From positions 553,239 to 617,238 of the forward strand of contig NMRA01000015.1 of NCBI GenBank assembly GCA_002633005.1: a stretch of DNA of 64,000 nt, in the 5' to 3' direction. The stretch comes from Phoronis australis (lineage: Eukaryota > Phoronida > Phoronidae). Every line of letters starts with the position of its first letter. Within the stretch, counting starts at the first letter, position 1. Below the pieces are notes generated by a model, which was not told the origin of the DNA, ran no database searches, and was given only the letters and a program-made list of their open reading frames with translations. Shown piece after piece: positions 51,401-55,330 of the stretch. The position numbers were made by a program, and so were the translations under genes.

Positions 51401-53368
51401 TTTGTTAGCAGAAAGCTATTTACTAAATTTCATAAAAATCCGTCAAAGAACTTCAGACAAACAGAAAACAGAAAAAAATGAAATTTCCACTAGGGGGCGC
51501 AGTGTTTGTTAGATTCTTCTGAAAGTCGCCGACGCCCACTGTCAACTTCATATACTACAAACACTAAATTTAATAAAGATCCTGCAGAGGGCTTAGAAGA
51601 TACAGCTACGGGTGCAAAAAAAACTGCCACTAGGAGGTGCTACAGAAGTCGAAGTCGTCTGAAAATCATCGTCAATCGTCCTCTTCACAGGAAGAACATA
51701 CATGCCAATTTTCACAATCATCCTTAGAGTGGTTTAGTTGATAGAGGGGCAGATGTCAAAAAAAAAAACAGACTCAAAAATTGTAAAAATGGCCACTAGA
51801 TGGCGCAAAATGCCTCGAATACATCTGAAAACAAAAGCAAAGCGTCATCTTATTAATAGATGTCTATGTGTCAAATTTCATGAAAATCAGTAGAGAACCT
51901 TTGAAGATACAGAGGCAAATGTAAAAAACTAAAATTGCCACTAGGGGACACAGCGGTTTTCAGGTCGGTCCGAAATTCGTTGCCCTTTGTTGTCAACATC
52001 ATAGGAACACACCTGTCAAATTTCAATAAGATCTTGCAAGGGGATTTGGAAATACAGCCGCGGACGCCGGACGCCCAGACAGTCATGACGGCAACATGCA
52101 CCCACATGTGGGCGCATAATAAATACTAAGCAAAAGGAAGCACTCTAAATACTACTCTTCAGCATTTCAAAAGTTTGCCCCAATTTCTAATTCTTGTGAA
52201 CAAGGCGGAACGAGTTGATAGGGACGAAACATAATTTCTTTCATTCACGGACATTTTGGGACTCCTGGTATTTTTGTGCAAGCCATTTTAATTAATTACA
52301 TCATTTTTTAGCCATAGTACTATTAGAAAATGGACAATCGCCGCACAAATAAAAAAGTTCAACGTTTCGTCTATTCATAAGACATCATCGGGATATGTAC
52401 AGTAGTGTTCACTACCATTCAAGTCACATCCATATGGTGAAATGAGAGTGAGAGATACAGGGAAACGTAAGAAGGTCATCAACATAGTTGCAGGGTCACT
52501 GAGCTCTGCATGTTATTGAGAGAATCAGTAGCCTATTGCAAAGCAGCGATAATTTGATGGCATGATGGTTGCAAAGAATTTTTATTTAAGAAATGCTGGA
52601 AATACCCCACTGCACGAAAGTTGCCAGTGCCAGGGGCAAGGAGTATTTTGACATTATGAAGACAAGTTTAGAACAAACAAGAAGGAAAACACTGAACAGG
52701 ATTGAAATATTACGTCCATGAAAACAATGTTTCAGTAGTTACTCAAACTACAATGTGGAAATGTGAACAAAAATAGTGTGACCAACGAACAATTTCTTTA
52801 CAGAATGTTGACTTTTGACTAAAGGTTGTCACAGAAGATTATGTTTATGAGCAAAAGGTTACCTAAACCTTTTAGACAAGCACGTCCAGACTAGAGTGAT
52901 CACCCAACAACACAGAATTACAGCTTGTTATACAACCATGACAATCTAACAATACATCTGACTTACAAAATCCTCAGTTATGACATCACAATTTAATCGA
53001 TAATGACATCATGACCGGTGCATAAAACATTATCCACCTAAGACAATATACAAAAGCCAAATTACAAGTCCAAGACAATACGTGAGGGGGCAAAATACAA
53101 TCTAATTTGTCACCACATCCCTACCAAACCTTTCAGAGAAAAACAATCATCACCCTTGGGACTCTTACTTCATAGCGGAGCCATCCTCCAAGGGTTTGGA
53201 ATTGGCTGGAACAACGCCAACACCATCAGAATAATCAAATACTCTGTCAGAATCTCCCGCACTAGATACAGAGTTCTCACTTTCCTCCATGTCTGACATG
53301 GAACCCTCGACGCTGTGTGCGTAAAACGTAATCTGTTTCTTGTTCTCCGACTCAAGTGGTTCACTCAT
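229..53368 (-). CDS. ACACA: Acetyl-CoA carboxylase, multi-exon gene (3' end beyond left edge)
   Basis: Gene-level entry. Forty-two exons give about 2,122 residues of a multidomain eukaryotic ACC, which carboxylates acetyl-CoA to malonyl-CoA for fatty-acid synthesis and control of fatty-acid oxidation. Order seen: regulatory N-terminus (1-110), biotin carboxylase (about 111-612), linker plus biotin carrier (613-818, biotin Lys776 in EVMKM), central region (819-1527), carboxyltransferase (1528 to the edge). Every junction but one (exon 24 to 25) agrees in phase and in alignment with animal ACCs. Vertebrates have about 2,300-2,450 residues, so roughly 150 C-terminal residues and the stop lie left of position 1. 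Invertebrates usually have a single ACC, so the ACACA symbol marks orthology rather than a paralogue choice. Residue numbers here count from the ATG at 53368 and skip the unlocated linker. Confidence 0.97.
633..699. repeat. 19-bp minisatellite, 3.5 copies
   Basis: Copies begin at 633, 652 and 671 with a partial at 690; unit acctgagcggcctgcacta with few changes. It lies in intron 41, 137 bases 5' (in gene sense) of exon 42. Confidence 0.85.
1732..1909 (-). CDS. ACACA: ACC exon 41: carboxyltransferase C-domain
   Basis: Residues 1974-2032 plus two bases. [37 protein letters not shown] and [15 protein letters not shown] are near-invariant. Phase 1 in, phase 2 out. Confidence 0.98.
1973..2074. 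repeat. 17-bp minisatellite, 6 perfect copies
   Basis: Unit catcagtcatgaacacc, starts 1973, 1990, 2007, 2024, 2041, 2058. No mismatch among copies, so it is recent. It sits 64 bases upstream of the exon 41 acceptor in intron 40. Confidence 0.95.
2731..3029. repeat. About 29-bp minisatellite derived from exon 40 donor, 10 copies
   Basis: Ten diverged units, each carrying on the minus strand the end of exon 40 (TTCTCTGGTGGCATGAAGG) plus the GTAC start of the intron. The right-most unit is the functional exon/intron junction. Confidence 0.95.
3006..3141 (-). CDS. ACACA: ACC exon 40: carboxyltransferase, donor expanded into minisatellite
   Basis: Residues 1929-1973 plus one base. [20 protein letters not shown] then [11 protein letters not shown], a carboxyltransferase C-domain loop. 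The exon end TTCTCTGGTGGCATGAAGG plus donor GTACGT is one unit of a roughly 29-bp tandem array filling the first 275 bases of the intron. Confidence 0.97.
3725..3918 (-). CDS. ACACA: ACC exon 39: carboxyltransferase C-domain
   Basis: Residues 1864-1928. [29 protein letters not shown] and [13 protein letters not shown] match animal ACC. Phase 1 in, phase 0 out. The intron upstream (3919-7348) carries two transposable-element-like blocks. Confidence 0.97.
4060..5520. mobile_element. Modular dispersed repeat, copy A (CTCF-core-like modules)
   Basis: About 1.45 kb built of roughly 150-bp modules. Each has a gccactaggggg-type core, then a ggtccgaaa...cgtc segment, then catctgtcaaatttcatg..., then agatacagaggcaaa. 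It begins near acaagagcaacacggagcg and ends gtgggcgcata. Core instances: 4386, 4548, 5035, 5195, 5325. The same element recurs at 50955-52122. No coding capacity. In intron 38. Confidence 0.8.
5530..6353. mobile_element. MITE with perfect terminal inverted repeats and TA target duplication
   Basis: The 26 bases at 5529-5554 are the exact reverse complement of 6329-6354 (starting cggtaaagtcgcgtgatttt). TA flanks both ends, which fits a Tc1/mariner-like or other TA-targeting DNA transposon. No transposase ORF is seen. It abuts the right end of the modular repeat at 5520. Confidence 0.9.
6730..6995 (-). mobile_element. Degenerate tRNA-derived SINE copy
   Basis: Related to the SINE at 20336-20577 over the aataattgcaggc...gggcccaatgcac and ctcaagggtctatagcagtg blocks. 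A 39-bp internal tandem duplication (about 6870-6946) disrupts the tRNA-like part. Confidence 0.7.
7349..7472 (-). CDS. ACACA: ACC exon 38: carboxyltransferase
   Basis: Residues 1823-1863 plus one base. [20 protein letters not shown] corresponds to vertebrate [20 protein letters not shown]. Donor G|GTTTGT, phase 1. Confidence 0.95.
8073..8158. repeat. 43-bp duplication across exon 37 donor
   Basis: ccttaggaatgtagg recurs at 8101 and 8144, and the tgtaactga block precedes each. One copy covers the last exon codons (YIPK) and donor. Confidence 0.93.
8145..8288 (-). CDS. ACACA: ACC exon 37: carboxyltransferase, donor duplicated
   Basis: Residues 1775-1822. [26 protein letters not shown] and WLSYIPK are conserved. 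The end YIPK|GTCAGT recurs 43 bp downstream in the intron; using that second donor would place TAA in frame. Confidence 0.97.
8928..9038 (-). CDS. ACACA: ACC exon 36: carboxyltransferase
   Basis: Residues 1738-1774. [20 protein letters not shown] then [17 protein letters not shown]. Phase 0 both ends. Confidence 0.98.
9550..9810. mobile_element. Dispersed retroelement-like repeat, copy A
   Basis: Shares ctgattctctcaataacatg, cctgcaactatg...acctacttacgtttccctgt and ttgtgcggcaattgtcc with 52325-52545 in inverted orientation. Such segments accompany Penelope-like or other retroelement ends in invertebrates; family unproven. Confidence 0.6.
9845..9942 (-). CDS. ACACA: ACC exon 35: carboxyltransferase
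   Basis: Residues 1705-1737. [20 protein letters not shown] is invariant in ACC. Phase 1 in, phase 0 out. Confidence 0.97.
10850..10970 (-). CDS. ACACA: ACC exon 34: carboxyltransferase
   Basis: Residues 1665-1704 plus one base. [20 protein letters not shown] and RYKILDII match vertebrate [20 protein letters not shown]...RYKITDII. Phase 0 in, phase 1 out. Confidence 0.97.
11712..11849 (-). CDS. ACACA: ACC exon 33: carboxyltransferase active-site region
   Basis: Residues 1619-1664. [20 protein letters not shown] is the hallmark carboxyltransferase N-domain motif contributing to CoA binding, followed by HLFRVAWED. Donor AAG|GTTTGT. Confidence 0.97.
12032..12085. repeat. 18-bp tandem repeat, 3 copies
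   Basis: Unit actgattatgtaatatgc at 12032, 12050 and 12068, one mismatch. In intron 32. Confidence 0.9.
12458..12589 (-). CDS. ACACA: ACC exon 32: carboxyltransferase
   Basis: Residues 1575-1618. [19 protein letters not shown] and [13 protein letters not shown] are carboxyltransferase N-domain motifs. Donor GAT|GTAAGT, phase 0. Confidence 0.97.
12894..13034 (-). CDS. ACACA: ACC exon 31: carboxyltransferase, GC donor
   Basis: Residues 1528-1574. [13 protein letters not shown], then [10 protein letters not shown] and HRIQGENE, which lines up with vertebrate NRLPGGNE just before IGMVAWKM. The exon must end at GAG in phase 0, where the intron begins GCATGT. Nearby GT sites are out of phase, so this looks like a GC-AG intron. 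Confidence 0.94.
13250..13405 (-). CDS. ACACA: ACC exon 30: entry to carboxyltransferase domain
   Basis: Residues 1476-1527. [20 protein letters not shown] then PYVTKD...[19 protein letters not shown]. Phase 0 both ends. Confidence 0.97.
15084..15101. repeat. (AAC)n microsatellite
   Basis: Short aac trinucleotide run in intron 29. Confidence 0.8.
15152..15355 (-). CDS. ACACA: ACC exon 29: end of central region
   Basis: Residues 1408-1475. [20 protein letters not shown] and [20 protein letters not shown] match animal ACC almost residue for residue. Phase 0 both ends. Confidence 0.97.
15858..16100 (-). CDS. ACACA: ACC exon 28: central region
   Basis: Residues 1327-1407. [27 protein letters not shown] and [15 protein letters not shown] are conserved. 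The acceptor TTTTAAAG has a poor pyrimidine tract but is the only phase-0 choice. Donor AAG|GTGAGT. Confidence 0.96.
16585..16722 (-). CDS. ACACA: ACC exon 27: central region
   Basis: Residues 1281-1326. [20 protein letters not shown] and [12 protein letters not shown] are near-invariant in ACC. Upstream is the 17-bp satellite at 16794-17467, which stays open in this exon's frame. Confidence 0.97.
16794..17467. repeat. 17-bp satellite, about 39 copies
   Basis: Unit gcgtcgagcaatagggt, perfectly repeated for about 490 bp (16811-17299), then an N at 17300 and degenerate copies to 17467. It lies in intron 26, 72 bases upstream of the exon 27 acceptor. The minus strand is open in all three frames across the array because 17 is not a multiple of 3 and the unit lacks minus-strand stops. 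The N implies the assembled copy number is unreliable. Confidence 0.97.
17736..17861. repeat. 17-bp minisatellite, 7.4 copies
   Basis: Unit atggaacgtcaccaaac at 17736, 17753, 17770, 17787, 17804, 17821 and 17838, mildly diverged. Same intron as the 17-bp satellite at 16794 but unrelated in sequence. Confidence 0.93.
18063..18217. repeat. 50-55-bp tandem repeat, 3 copies
   Basis: Copies start at 18063, 18118 and 18168 (gagtgatgcgttatgacaag...). It ends about 50 bases from the exon 26 donor. Confidence 0.9.
18270..18368 (-). CDS. ACACA: ACC exon 26: central region
   Basis: Residues 1248-1280. GIRRLTFV then [14 protein letters not shown] match the vertebrate GIRRLTFL...REFPKFFTFRARDK. Phase 0 both ends; donor TTG|GTGAGA. 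Confidence 0.96.
19034..19410. mobile_element. MITE family 1, copy A
   Basis: Imperfect terminal inverted repeats: ccaaatagggactcagccaa near 19053 and the reverse of aagtccctatttgggtctct near 19375. The interior (gacttagtccttaaattagg) matches 58145-58435. Confidence 0.7.
19515..19800. mobile_element. MITE family 2, copy A
   Basis: Inverted ends gtttcatgaaagtgacttaa...agacagaaatttgg and ccaaatttctgactgaagtc...agtcac. The interior (aagtaattatgagcgcatca, tcaaatgagatttaatt) is shared with 45595-45860. Confidence 0.7.
19814..19924 (-). CDS. ACACA: ACC exon 25: central region
   Basis: Residues 1211-1247. [13 protein letters not shown] matches vertebrate DEPIHILNVAIKT; the AAMF that follows also matches. 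Phase 0 both ends. Confidence 0.92.
20336..20577 (-). mobile_element. tRNA-derived SINE
   Basis: The minus strand from 20577 starts with a tRNA-like head: gcagtgt and acactgc pair as an acceptor-like stem, ggcctggttgataagtgcc resembles an A box, and gtgggttcgagtcccac is a perfect T-arm with the B box ggttcgagtcc. A tRNA-unrelated body follows to about 20336 ending in an A/T-rich tail. Degenerate D and anticodon arms argue against a functional tRNA gene. Confidence 0.85.
21781..21828 (-). CDS. Candidate ACC micro-exon between exons 24 and 25
   Basis: This 48-base open stretch has acceptor TTTTTGTTGTAG and donor TTG|GTAATT and is phase 0 at both ends, so it would keep frame between exons 24 and 25. 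It encodes 16 residues starting TFFSIHSFG, which could partly fill the missing F-rich linker of other ACCs. No convincing similarity and a weak donor: chance is possible. Confidence 0.18.
22078..22433. repeat. 28-bp minisatellite with 140-bp higher-order repeat
   Basis: About 12 copies of ctaaatgtgatgtacttgcg plus cctagccg. A variant pair (tactttagtctagc then atatacttgcacc) occurs twice about 140 bp apart, so a five-unit block was duplicated. It lies in the intron between exons 24 and 25. Confidence 0.93.
23484..23580 (-). CDS. ACACA: ACC exon 24: variable linker of central region
   Basis: Residues 1178-1210. The G-TAC start completes the AG| of exon 23 across a 9-kb intron, and the acceptor TTTCAG and donor AAG|GTAAGA are strong. 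The peptide (YFDLIMDRF...SSFGVMQDK) falls in the most variable ACC linker. GVM may be the animal GGMV/GVM motif. Assignment rests on phase, position and splice sites more than on similarity. Confidence 0.75.
23799..25212. mobile_element. Nonautonomous hAT-type element with 8-bp target duplication
   Basis: Terminal inverted repeats cagggctcgacattaac / gttaatgtcgagccctg, flanked by the identical 8-mer gtaatgga at 23791-23798 and 25213-25220. 8-bp duplications and CAGG-type ends are hAT features. About 1.41 kb with no recognisable transposase, so nonautonomous. In intron 23. Confidence 0.9.
25524..26562. repeat. Dimeric 65-bp minisatellite, about 32 monomers
   Basis: Monomers of 32 and 33 bp (gtcctctgtctaactagaac...) alternate between endings aatagtg and aattagta, giving a near-perfect 65-bp higher-order unit. 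The array stops at an N (26563), so the true length is unknown. In the 9-kb intron 23. Confidence 0.95.
29182..29235. repeat. 21-bp tandem repeat, 2.5 copies
   Basis: ccaaccatgtttctggctgt plus t at 29182, 29203 and partial at 29224. Confidence 0.8.
29957..30190. mobile_element. Foldback element
   Basis: Arms at about 29957-29998 and 30149-30190 are inverted copies (aaaatctattggtctatttc and tctcgcctattt against their reverse). The loop has aatgtttcggtcgatcattt, reminiscent of retroelement or Penelope-like termini. A long plus-strand open frame through it (29935-30498) shows no known domain and is discounted. Confidence 0.65.
32669..32787 (-). CDS. ACACA: ACC exon 23: central region, acceptor inside a minisatellite
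   Basis: Residues 1139-1177 plus two bases. [19 protein letters not shown] and [14 protein letters not shown] are highly conserved. The acceptor CACTAG|GTC and the first about 25 exon bases are the founding copy of a decayed tandem repeat that extends into the intron to about 32985. Confidence 0.95.
32765..32985. repeat. Minisatellite derived from exon 23 acceptor
   Basis: Five diverged copies, each with catagacctagtgatagaca, which on the minus strand is the acceptor CACTAG plus the exon 23 start GTCTATG. The copies ending at about 32866 and 32924 keep the AG; the one near 32830 has lost it. Confidence 0.9.
33575..33987. repeat. 42-bp minisatellite, about 10 copies
   Basis: Unit ctctgcaagttggcttgtca plus cagtgtgtcaagttgagatagg. 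The period is divisible by 3, so plus and minus frames stay open and give spurious repetitive ORFs. In intron 22. Confidence 0.95.
34434..34523 (-). CDS. ACACA: ACC exon 22: central region
   Basis: Residues 1109-1138. [19 protein letters not shown] and VRMAALE match the vertebrate KLILSETSIFDVLPNFFYH...VRMAALE. Donor GAG|GTAAGA, phase 0. Confidence 0.95.
35227..35328 (-). CDS. ACACA: ACC exon 21: central region
   Basis: Residues 1075-1108. [19 protein letters not shown] matches vertebrate YELRHNQVESIFLSAIDMY. Phase 0 both ends; donor CAG|GTAGCG. Confidence 0.94.
35600..35713 (-). CDS. ACACA: ACC exon 20: central region
   Basis: Residues 1037-1074. [19 protein letters not shown] then RVALKSRQ corresponds to vertebrate PTLTDELLNILTELTQLSK...RVALRARQ. 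Phase 0 both ends. Confidence 0.94.
36851..36975 (-). CDS. ACACA: ACC exon 19: central region
   Basis: Residues 995-1036. [16 protein letters not shown] then [18 protein letters not shown] matches the vertebrate HYDKC...IFSHAQVTKKN segment. The acceptor tract is built of short tandem repeats (36976-37070). Donor CTG|GTATTA is weak but phase-consistent. Confidence 0.93.
36976..37070. repeat. Short tandem repeats forming exon 19 acceptor tract
   Basis: Repeats of agtatc/aatatc and aacaaacagtatcag run up to the exon 19 acceptor; on the minus strand they supply TTTGTTTCAG. Confidence 0.85.
37628..37716 (-). CDS. ACACA: ACC exon 18: central region
   Basis: Residues 965-994. [20 protein letters not shown] then VETQFQN is strongly conserved in ACC. 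Phase 2 in, phase 1 out. Confidence 0.96.
37984..38097. repeat. 38-bp triplication of exon 17 donor
   Basis: Copies at 37984, 38022 and 38060, nearly identical. Each holds the exon end TTGTGCAGATTGTTCAAAA and donor GTAAGT on the minus strand. Confidence 0.96.
38071..38171 (-). CDS. ACACA: ACC exon 17: central region, donor tandemly triplicated
   Basis: Residues 932-964 plus two bases. [18 protein letters not shown] and GIVQIVQ match vertebrate IANILDSHAATLNRKSER and SIVQLVQ. The phase-2 donor AA|GTAAGT joins to A-TAT-CGC of exon 18 ([10 protein letters not shown]). The last bases of the exon and its donor lie in a 38-bp unit present three times; the first copy met by transcription is the correct donor. 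Confidence 0.94.
38935..39054 (-). CDS. ACACA: ACC exon 16: central region
   Basis: Residues 892-931. Contains [14 protein letters not shown] and [17 protein letters not shown], conserved in animal ACC. Phase 0 both ends. Confidence 0.95.
39268..39486 (-). CDS. ACACA: ACC exon 15: start of central region
   Basis: Residues 819-891. This segment is divergent, ending [23 protein letters not shown], which matches vertebrate TLRDPSLPLLELQ. Phase 0 both ends. Confidence 0.93.
39876..40095 (-). CDS. ACACA: ACC exon 14: biotin carboxyl carrier domain
   Basis: Residues 745-818. [10 protein letters not shown] holds the biotin attachment lysine (residue 776; EVMKM is the eukaryotic ACC form of the biotinyl motif). 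It is preceded by the hairpin [13 protein letters not shown] and followed by [13 protein letters not shown]. Donor CAG|GTAAGG, phase 0. Confidence 0.98.
40537..40702. repeat. 33-34-bp minisatellite, 5 copies
   Basis: Unit ccatgaccaagtcatacagt plus gagcctgtaccctg, moderately diverged, in intron 13. Confidence 0.9.
41253..41464 (-). CDS. ACACA: ACC exon 13: linker to carrier domain
   Basis: Residues 675-744 plus two bases. Contains [24 protein letters not shown], and [20 protein letters not shown]. Phase 0 in, phase 2 out. Confidence 0.96.
41520..41772. mobile_element. MITE family 2, copy C (diverged)
   Basis: gtcttaagatttaagtaaga then aatttggtcc on the left, and aagtccaaatttcagtctta then aatcactttcattaaacag on the right, are inverted and resemble the other family 2 ends. 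In intron 12. Confidence 0.55.
42074..42259 (-). CDS. ACACA: ACC exon 12: linker to carrier domain
   Basis: Residues 613-674. Starts [19 protein letters not shown], the conserved segment between biotin carboxylase and carrier, and ends [13 protein letters not shown]. Phase 0 both ends. Confidence 0.96.
42445..42595 (-). CDS. ACACA: ACC exon 11: end of biotin carboxylase domain
   Basis: Residues 562-612. [20 protein letters not shown] and [13 protein letters not shown] match the helical end of the biotin carboxylase domain. Donor CAG|GTGAGG, phase 0. Confidence 0.97.
43137..43300 (-). CDS. ACACA: ACC exon 10: biotin carboxylase C-terminal part
   Basis: Residues 508-561. Contains [15 protein letters not shown] and [16 protein letters not shown]. 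Phase 0 in, phase 2 out (GA|GTACGT), completing Glu with the first base of the next exon. Confidence 0.97.
43607..43735. repeat. About 65-bp duplication
   Basis: Two copies of cacacccaaaattccatatc plus tttg...tgtcactccacac, in intron 9. Confidence 0.85.
44016..44177 (-). CDS. ACACA: ACC exon 9: biotin carboxylase
   Basis: Residues 454-507. Starts [14 protein letters not shown] and ends [15 protein letters not shown], invariant ACC motifs. Phase 0 both ends. Confidence 0.97.
44677..44850 (-). CDS. ACACA: ACC exon 8: biotin carboxylase catalytic core
   Basis: Residues 396-453. Contains AGTVEYLYN and [17 protein letters not shown], the metal- and bicarbonate-binding region of biotin carboxylase, then VNLPAAQLQ. 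Phase 0 both ends; donor CAA|GTAAGT. Confidence 0.98.
45135..45344 (-). CDS. ACACA: ACC exon 7: biotin carboxylase
   Basis: Residues 326-395. Contains [38 protein letters not shown], the conserved catalytic core of biotin carboxylase. Phase 0 both ends; donor AAG|GTAGGT. Confidence 0.97.
45595..45862. mobile_element. MITE family 2, copy B, beside exon 6 donor
   Basis: Left end ggttccatgaaaagtgactt, right end the reverse of it (aagtcacttttcaggaaaca). Interior as in 19515-19800. The right end stops within about 10 bases of the exon 6 donor. Confidence 0.75.
45867..46081 (-). CDS. ACACA: ACC exon 6: biotin carboxylase ATP-grasp glycine loop
   Basis: Residues 254-325. Carries [16 protein letters not shown], the glycine-rich ATP-binding loop of the ATP-grasp fold. 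Ends LFRQ at CAG|GTACTA. The next exon resumes VQSEVQGSP as in vertebrate LFRQVQAEVPGSP, which fixes this donor rather than the alternative CAG|GTGCCT 12 bases further on. A MITE-like repeat begins within about 10 bases of the donor. Confidence 0.96.
46622..46802 (-). CDS. ACACA: ACC exon 5: biotin carboxylase
   Basis: Residues 194-253. Starts [17 protein letters not shown] and includes FIGPP and [15 protein letters not shown], standard for eukaryotic ACC. Ends PTLPWSGA plus one base. Confidence 0.97.
47500..47609 (-). CDS. ACACA: ACC exon 4: biotin carboxylase
   Basis: Residues 157-193. Contains the conserved [14 protein letters not shown] followed by [15 protein letters not shown]. Acceptor TTTTTCAG, donor CAG|GTCAGT; phase 1 in, phase 0 out. 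Confidence 0.97.
47851..47989 (-). CDS. ACACA: ACC exon 3: start of biotin carboxylase domain
   Basis: Residues 111-156. Starts [12 protein letters not shown], the near-invariant beginning of the ACC biotin carboxylase N-lobe, and continues through [12 protein letters not shown]. Phase 0 in, phase 1 out at GTATGT. Confidence 0.97.
48368..48700. repeat. 37-39-bp minisatellite, about 9 copies
   Basis: Unit gactcacaaacccaggccca plus cactcacaaaactacgcg, diverging to the right; in intron 2. The minus strand is GTGAGT-rich, so each copy resembles a splice donor. Confidence 0.93.
49322..49451 (-). CDS. ACACA: ACC exon 2: AMPK-site segment
   Basis: Residues 67-110. It opens with the motif around the vertebrate AMPK target Ser79: in [10 protein letters not shown] the Ser of MSG (residue 71) has Met at -5, Lys at -4 and Phe at +4, fitting the AMPK consensus. 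It ends in a conserved stretch, [14 protein letters not shown], that leads into the biotin carboxylase domain. Phase 2 in, phase 0 out. Confidence 0.95.
50160..50332. repeat. 50-65-bp tandem repeat, 3 copies
   Basis: aatagtgggcacttagctca ... catacactgcacgtgctgcc, three copies, in intron 1. Confidence 0.88.
50955..52122. mobile_element. Modular dispersed repeat, copy B
   Basis: Second copy of the element at 4060-5520, sharing start (acaagagcaatgcagagcg) and end (gacgcccagacagtcatgac ... gtgggcgcataa). It carries module cores at about 51054, 51193, 51352, 51486, 51625, 51792 and 51937. In intron 1. Confidence 0.8.
52325..52545. mobile_element. Dispersed retroelement-like repeat, copy B (inverted)
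   Basis: Inverted relative to 9550-9810: ggacaatcgccgcacaaata, then acgtttcgtctattcataag, then the shared cgtaagaaggtcatc...gttgcagggtcactga block. Confidence 0.6.
53169..53368 (-). CDS. ACACA: ACC exon 1: N-terminal regulatory segment
   Basis: Residues 1-66 plus two bases of codon 67. The segment is acidic and Ser-rich, as in ACC N-termini, and poorly conserved. The ATG at 53366-53368 is the first in frame. The frame stays open upstream to a splice acceptor (AG at 53408-53409; exon starts 53407), so 39 bases before the ATG are 5' UTR or, if an upstream coding exon exists, coding. The donor is AA|GTAAGA, phase 2. Confidence 0.85.
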
Positions 53369-54953
53369 ATTCACATCAGCCAAAAGACCGTGGCAAAAAT
53401 GTTCAATCTACAATGAAAGGAGAAGTTTAATACATTTTAGTTCCAATGTTGTCTTTTTGTTTAAATCATTCAAAGGGAGGGTATAACAAGGAAACTTCAC
53501 TCGGTTACTGTCCAACATGTCAGTTAACTCATAAATCCAATTTGTAACATACGCCGTTTATGGAAGCATTTGGAAGATAAAAATCAACTTTCGACAAACA
53601 CAGAGCTGTTTTTCCAAATTTATTGTTTATTGCACTAATTACACAATTATGTAATACTTCAAGTTTTACAAAAGGGGCGAAGAGAAAAACCAGAGAGAAA
53701 TATAATGTTACTTTAAAAACATGGACATCAATAAATTAGTTTTATACCTGAGGGGCAGCACTTGGACTGCTGTTTCTGATGGGAGAACAATTGAAAAATT
53801 GGGACGCACATCAATTTTGACAGTAGACTCATTTAATTGTTGGACAGTTGCATGAGAAGAGATGGCATATAGTCAAAAATGAGCACAAAATTTGTAACCA
53901 GCTTCAAAAGTAAAGATAATACAAGTGCCTGTATCTCAATGGCAATGCTACAAGGAGCCAAAACTAACGTTTGACCACTTAGCAAGTGAGGGGAATTTTT
54001 GGGCCTGATGATGGAAATTACACGATTTTTAAACCGTTTTCATCATGGAATATTGATGATATTTGGCTTCAAAACTGTTGTGACAAGTGACTTCTTGGGT
54101 TGATGTAGTGTCAAATAAAAACTCGACTCTAAATCGCTTGTCAAAGGGCAATTGCTAATTAACCGATTAGTTTGGACGTTTGGCTCCCACACATGGGCCT
54201 GTGTTCAATACTGGCCACGAACAAGTGGACTAGATATAGGTACTAAAAGCCTTTCTCTTAGACTAATTAGGAACCTCAGTTGTCGTTCTGAGGTGATTGG
54301 TACCCCTTAGAACTTAAGAACACCTTACCGTAAGGAATTATGACTCAAATAACAACATAACCATAGTGAATTAATCGACTGAAAGTCATTTATCTGAACA
54401 GTACGTCCTGCATACTACAAGACCACTCCTTTTCCTGGGGAATATCGTAGAAGTACATGCTAAAAATCACAAATATTTGTATTTCCGCTGCAATGAAGTC
54501 ACTAAGAAGTTGTAACAACTACTAGTAAACCCTCTCGTAGTAGTAGAGCTTAGAAAGCGTTAGCCACGTGAAACAGTGTTTACAGTTTCTCTCTCCAGAA
54601 AAACTTCACACTTGAAGTCGAGGATTCTGAAGTGGCACATGTTATGAAATTAAAAGTGCAATGCTTTTGAGGTTCTTAAAGACTCTGGAGGTTTGTCCAG
54701 ACGATATGCCCTCTGACCTTTCCAAAGTCTATGACAGGGTGAACTAACCTATCTGTCTTTGCCTTGCGTAACAGGGAGTTAGTCTATAGGCCTCCTGGCT
54801 GTGGCTCAAGCACGTCACAACAACTGCCTGATCAGACGAGTAGAACGAGAAATATTATGGAAACAACAGCAATTCAGTTTGCCGACTCTTGGCCTTGGCT
54901 GTGAACAAATCTAGGCCCCAGATCAAATCAAACTGGCAGCCTCCATATCTTAC

Positions 54954-55330
54954 CTGAAGAAAACACTCGCAATTGAACTTCGACCGCGTCTTATCTCTGG
55001 CGTGCGAGAGGAAAATATGTCAAAGATGAGCGAAATGAGAATGCCGTTCAGGGAACTCCCAGTCCCACTAAAAAACACGTGTTTTCAGTTTACGTCAACA
55101 ATAAACAAATCTTCCGATATCGAACCATTCATCACACGAGCGAATCAGGTCATTTTTTAAGAACACCAGCAGTACACATAGCAATGGTCTAAAGACTAAC
55201 AATGTTCAACAGACCGGTGGTCAAGCAAAGACTATGTAGGCCAACTTATTTCCTGCTTTCATTGCAAACTATTTCCTGGAACCAAGTGGGATGAGAGCGT
55301 AAAACGAGGTTACAAACCCATTTGGTAATG
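54954..55330 (-). promoter_or_regulatory. Candidate ACC 5' UTR exon and promoter
   Basis: A strong minus-strand donor, CTTCAG|GTAAGA, ends at 54954. The sequence before it is CpG-richer than the introns, and the next downstream acceptor is that of ACC exon 1 (53408), so this fits a noncoding first exon. An E-box CACGTG lies at 55076-55081; vertebrate lipogenic genes are controlled through E-box and SREBP sites, so it may be relevant. The transcription start is not determinable here. Left boundary is the donor; right boundary is arbitrary. Confidence 0.35.

Larger units (their letters stand above)
49452..53168 (-). other. ACACA: ACC intron 1
   Basis: Contains the 50-bp tandem repeat, modular repeat copy B and a retroelement fragment. 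I see no gene here. It separates the two halves of the AMPK-site motif. Confidence 0.8.
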
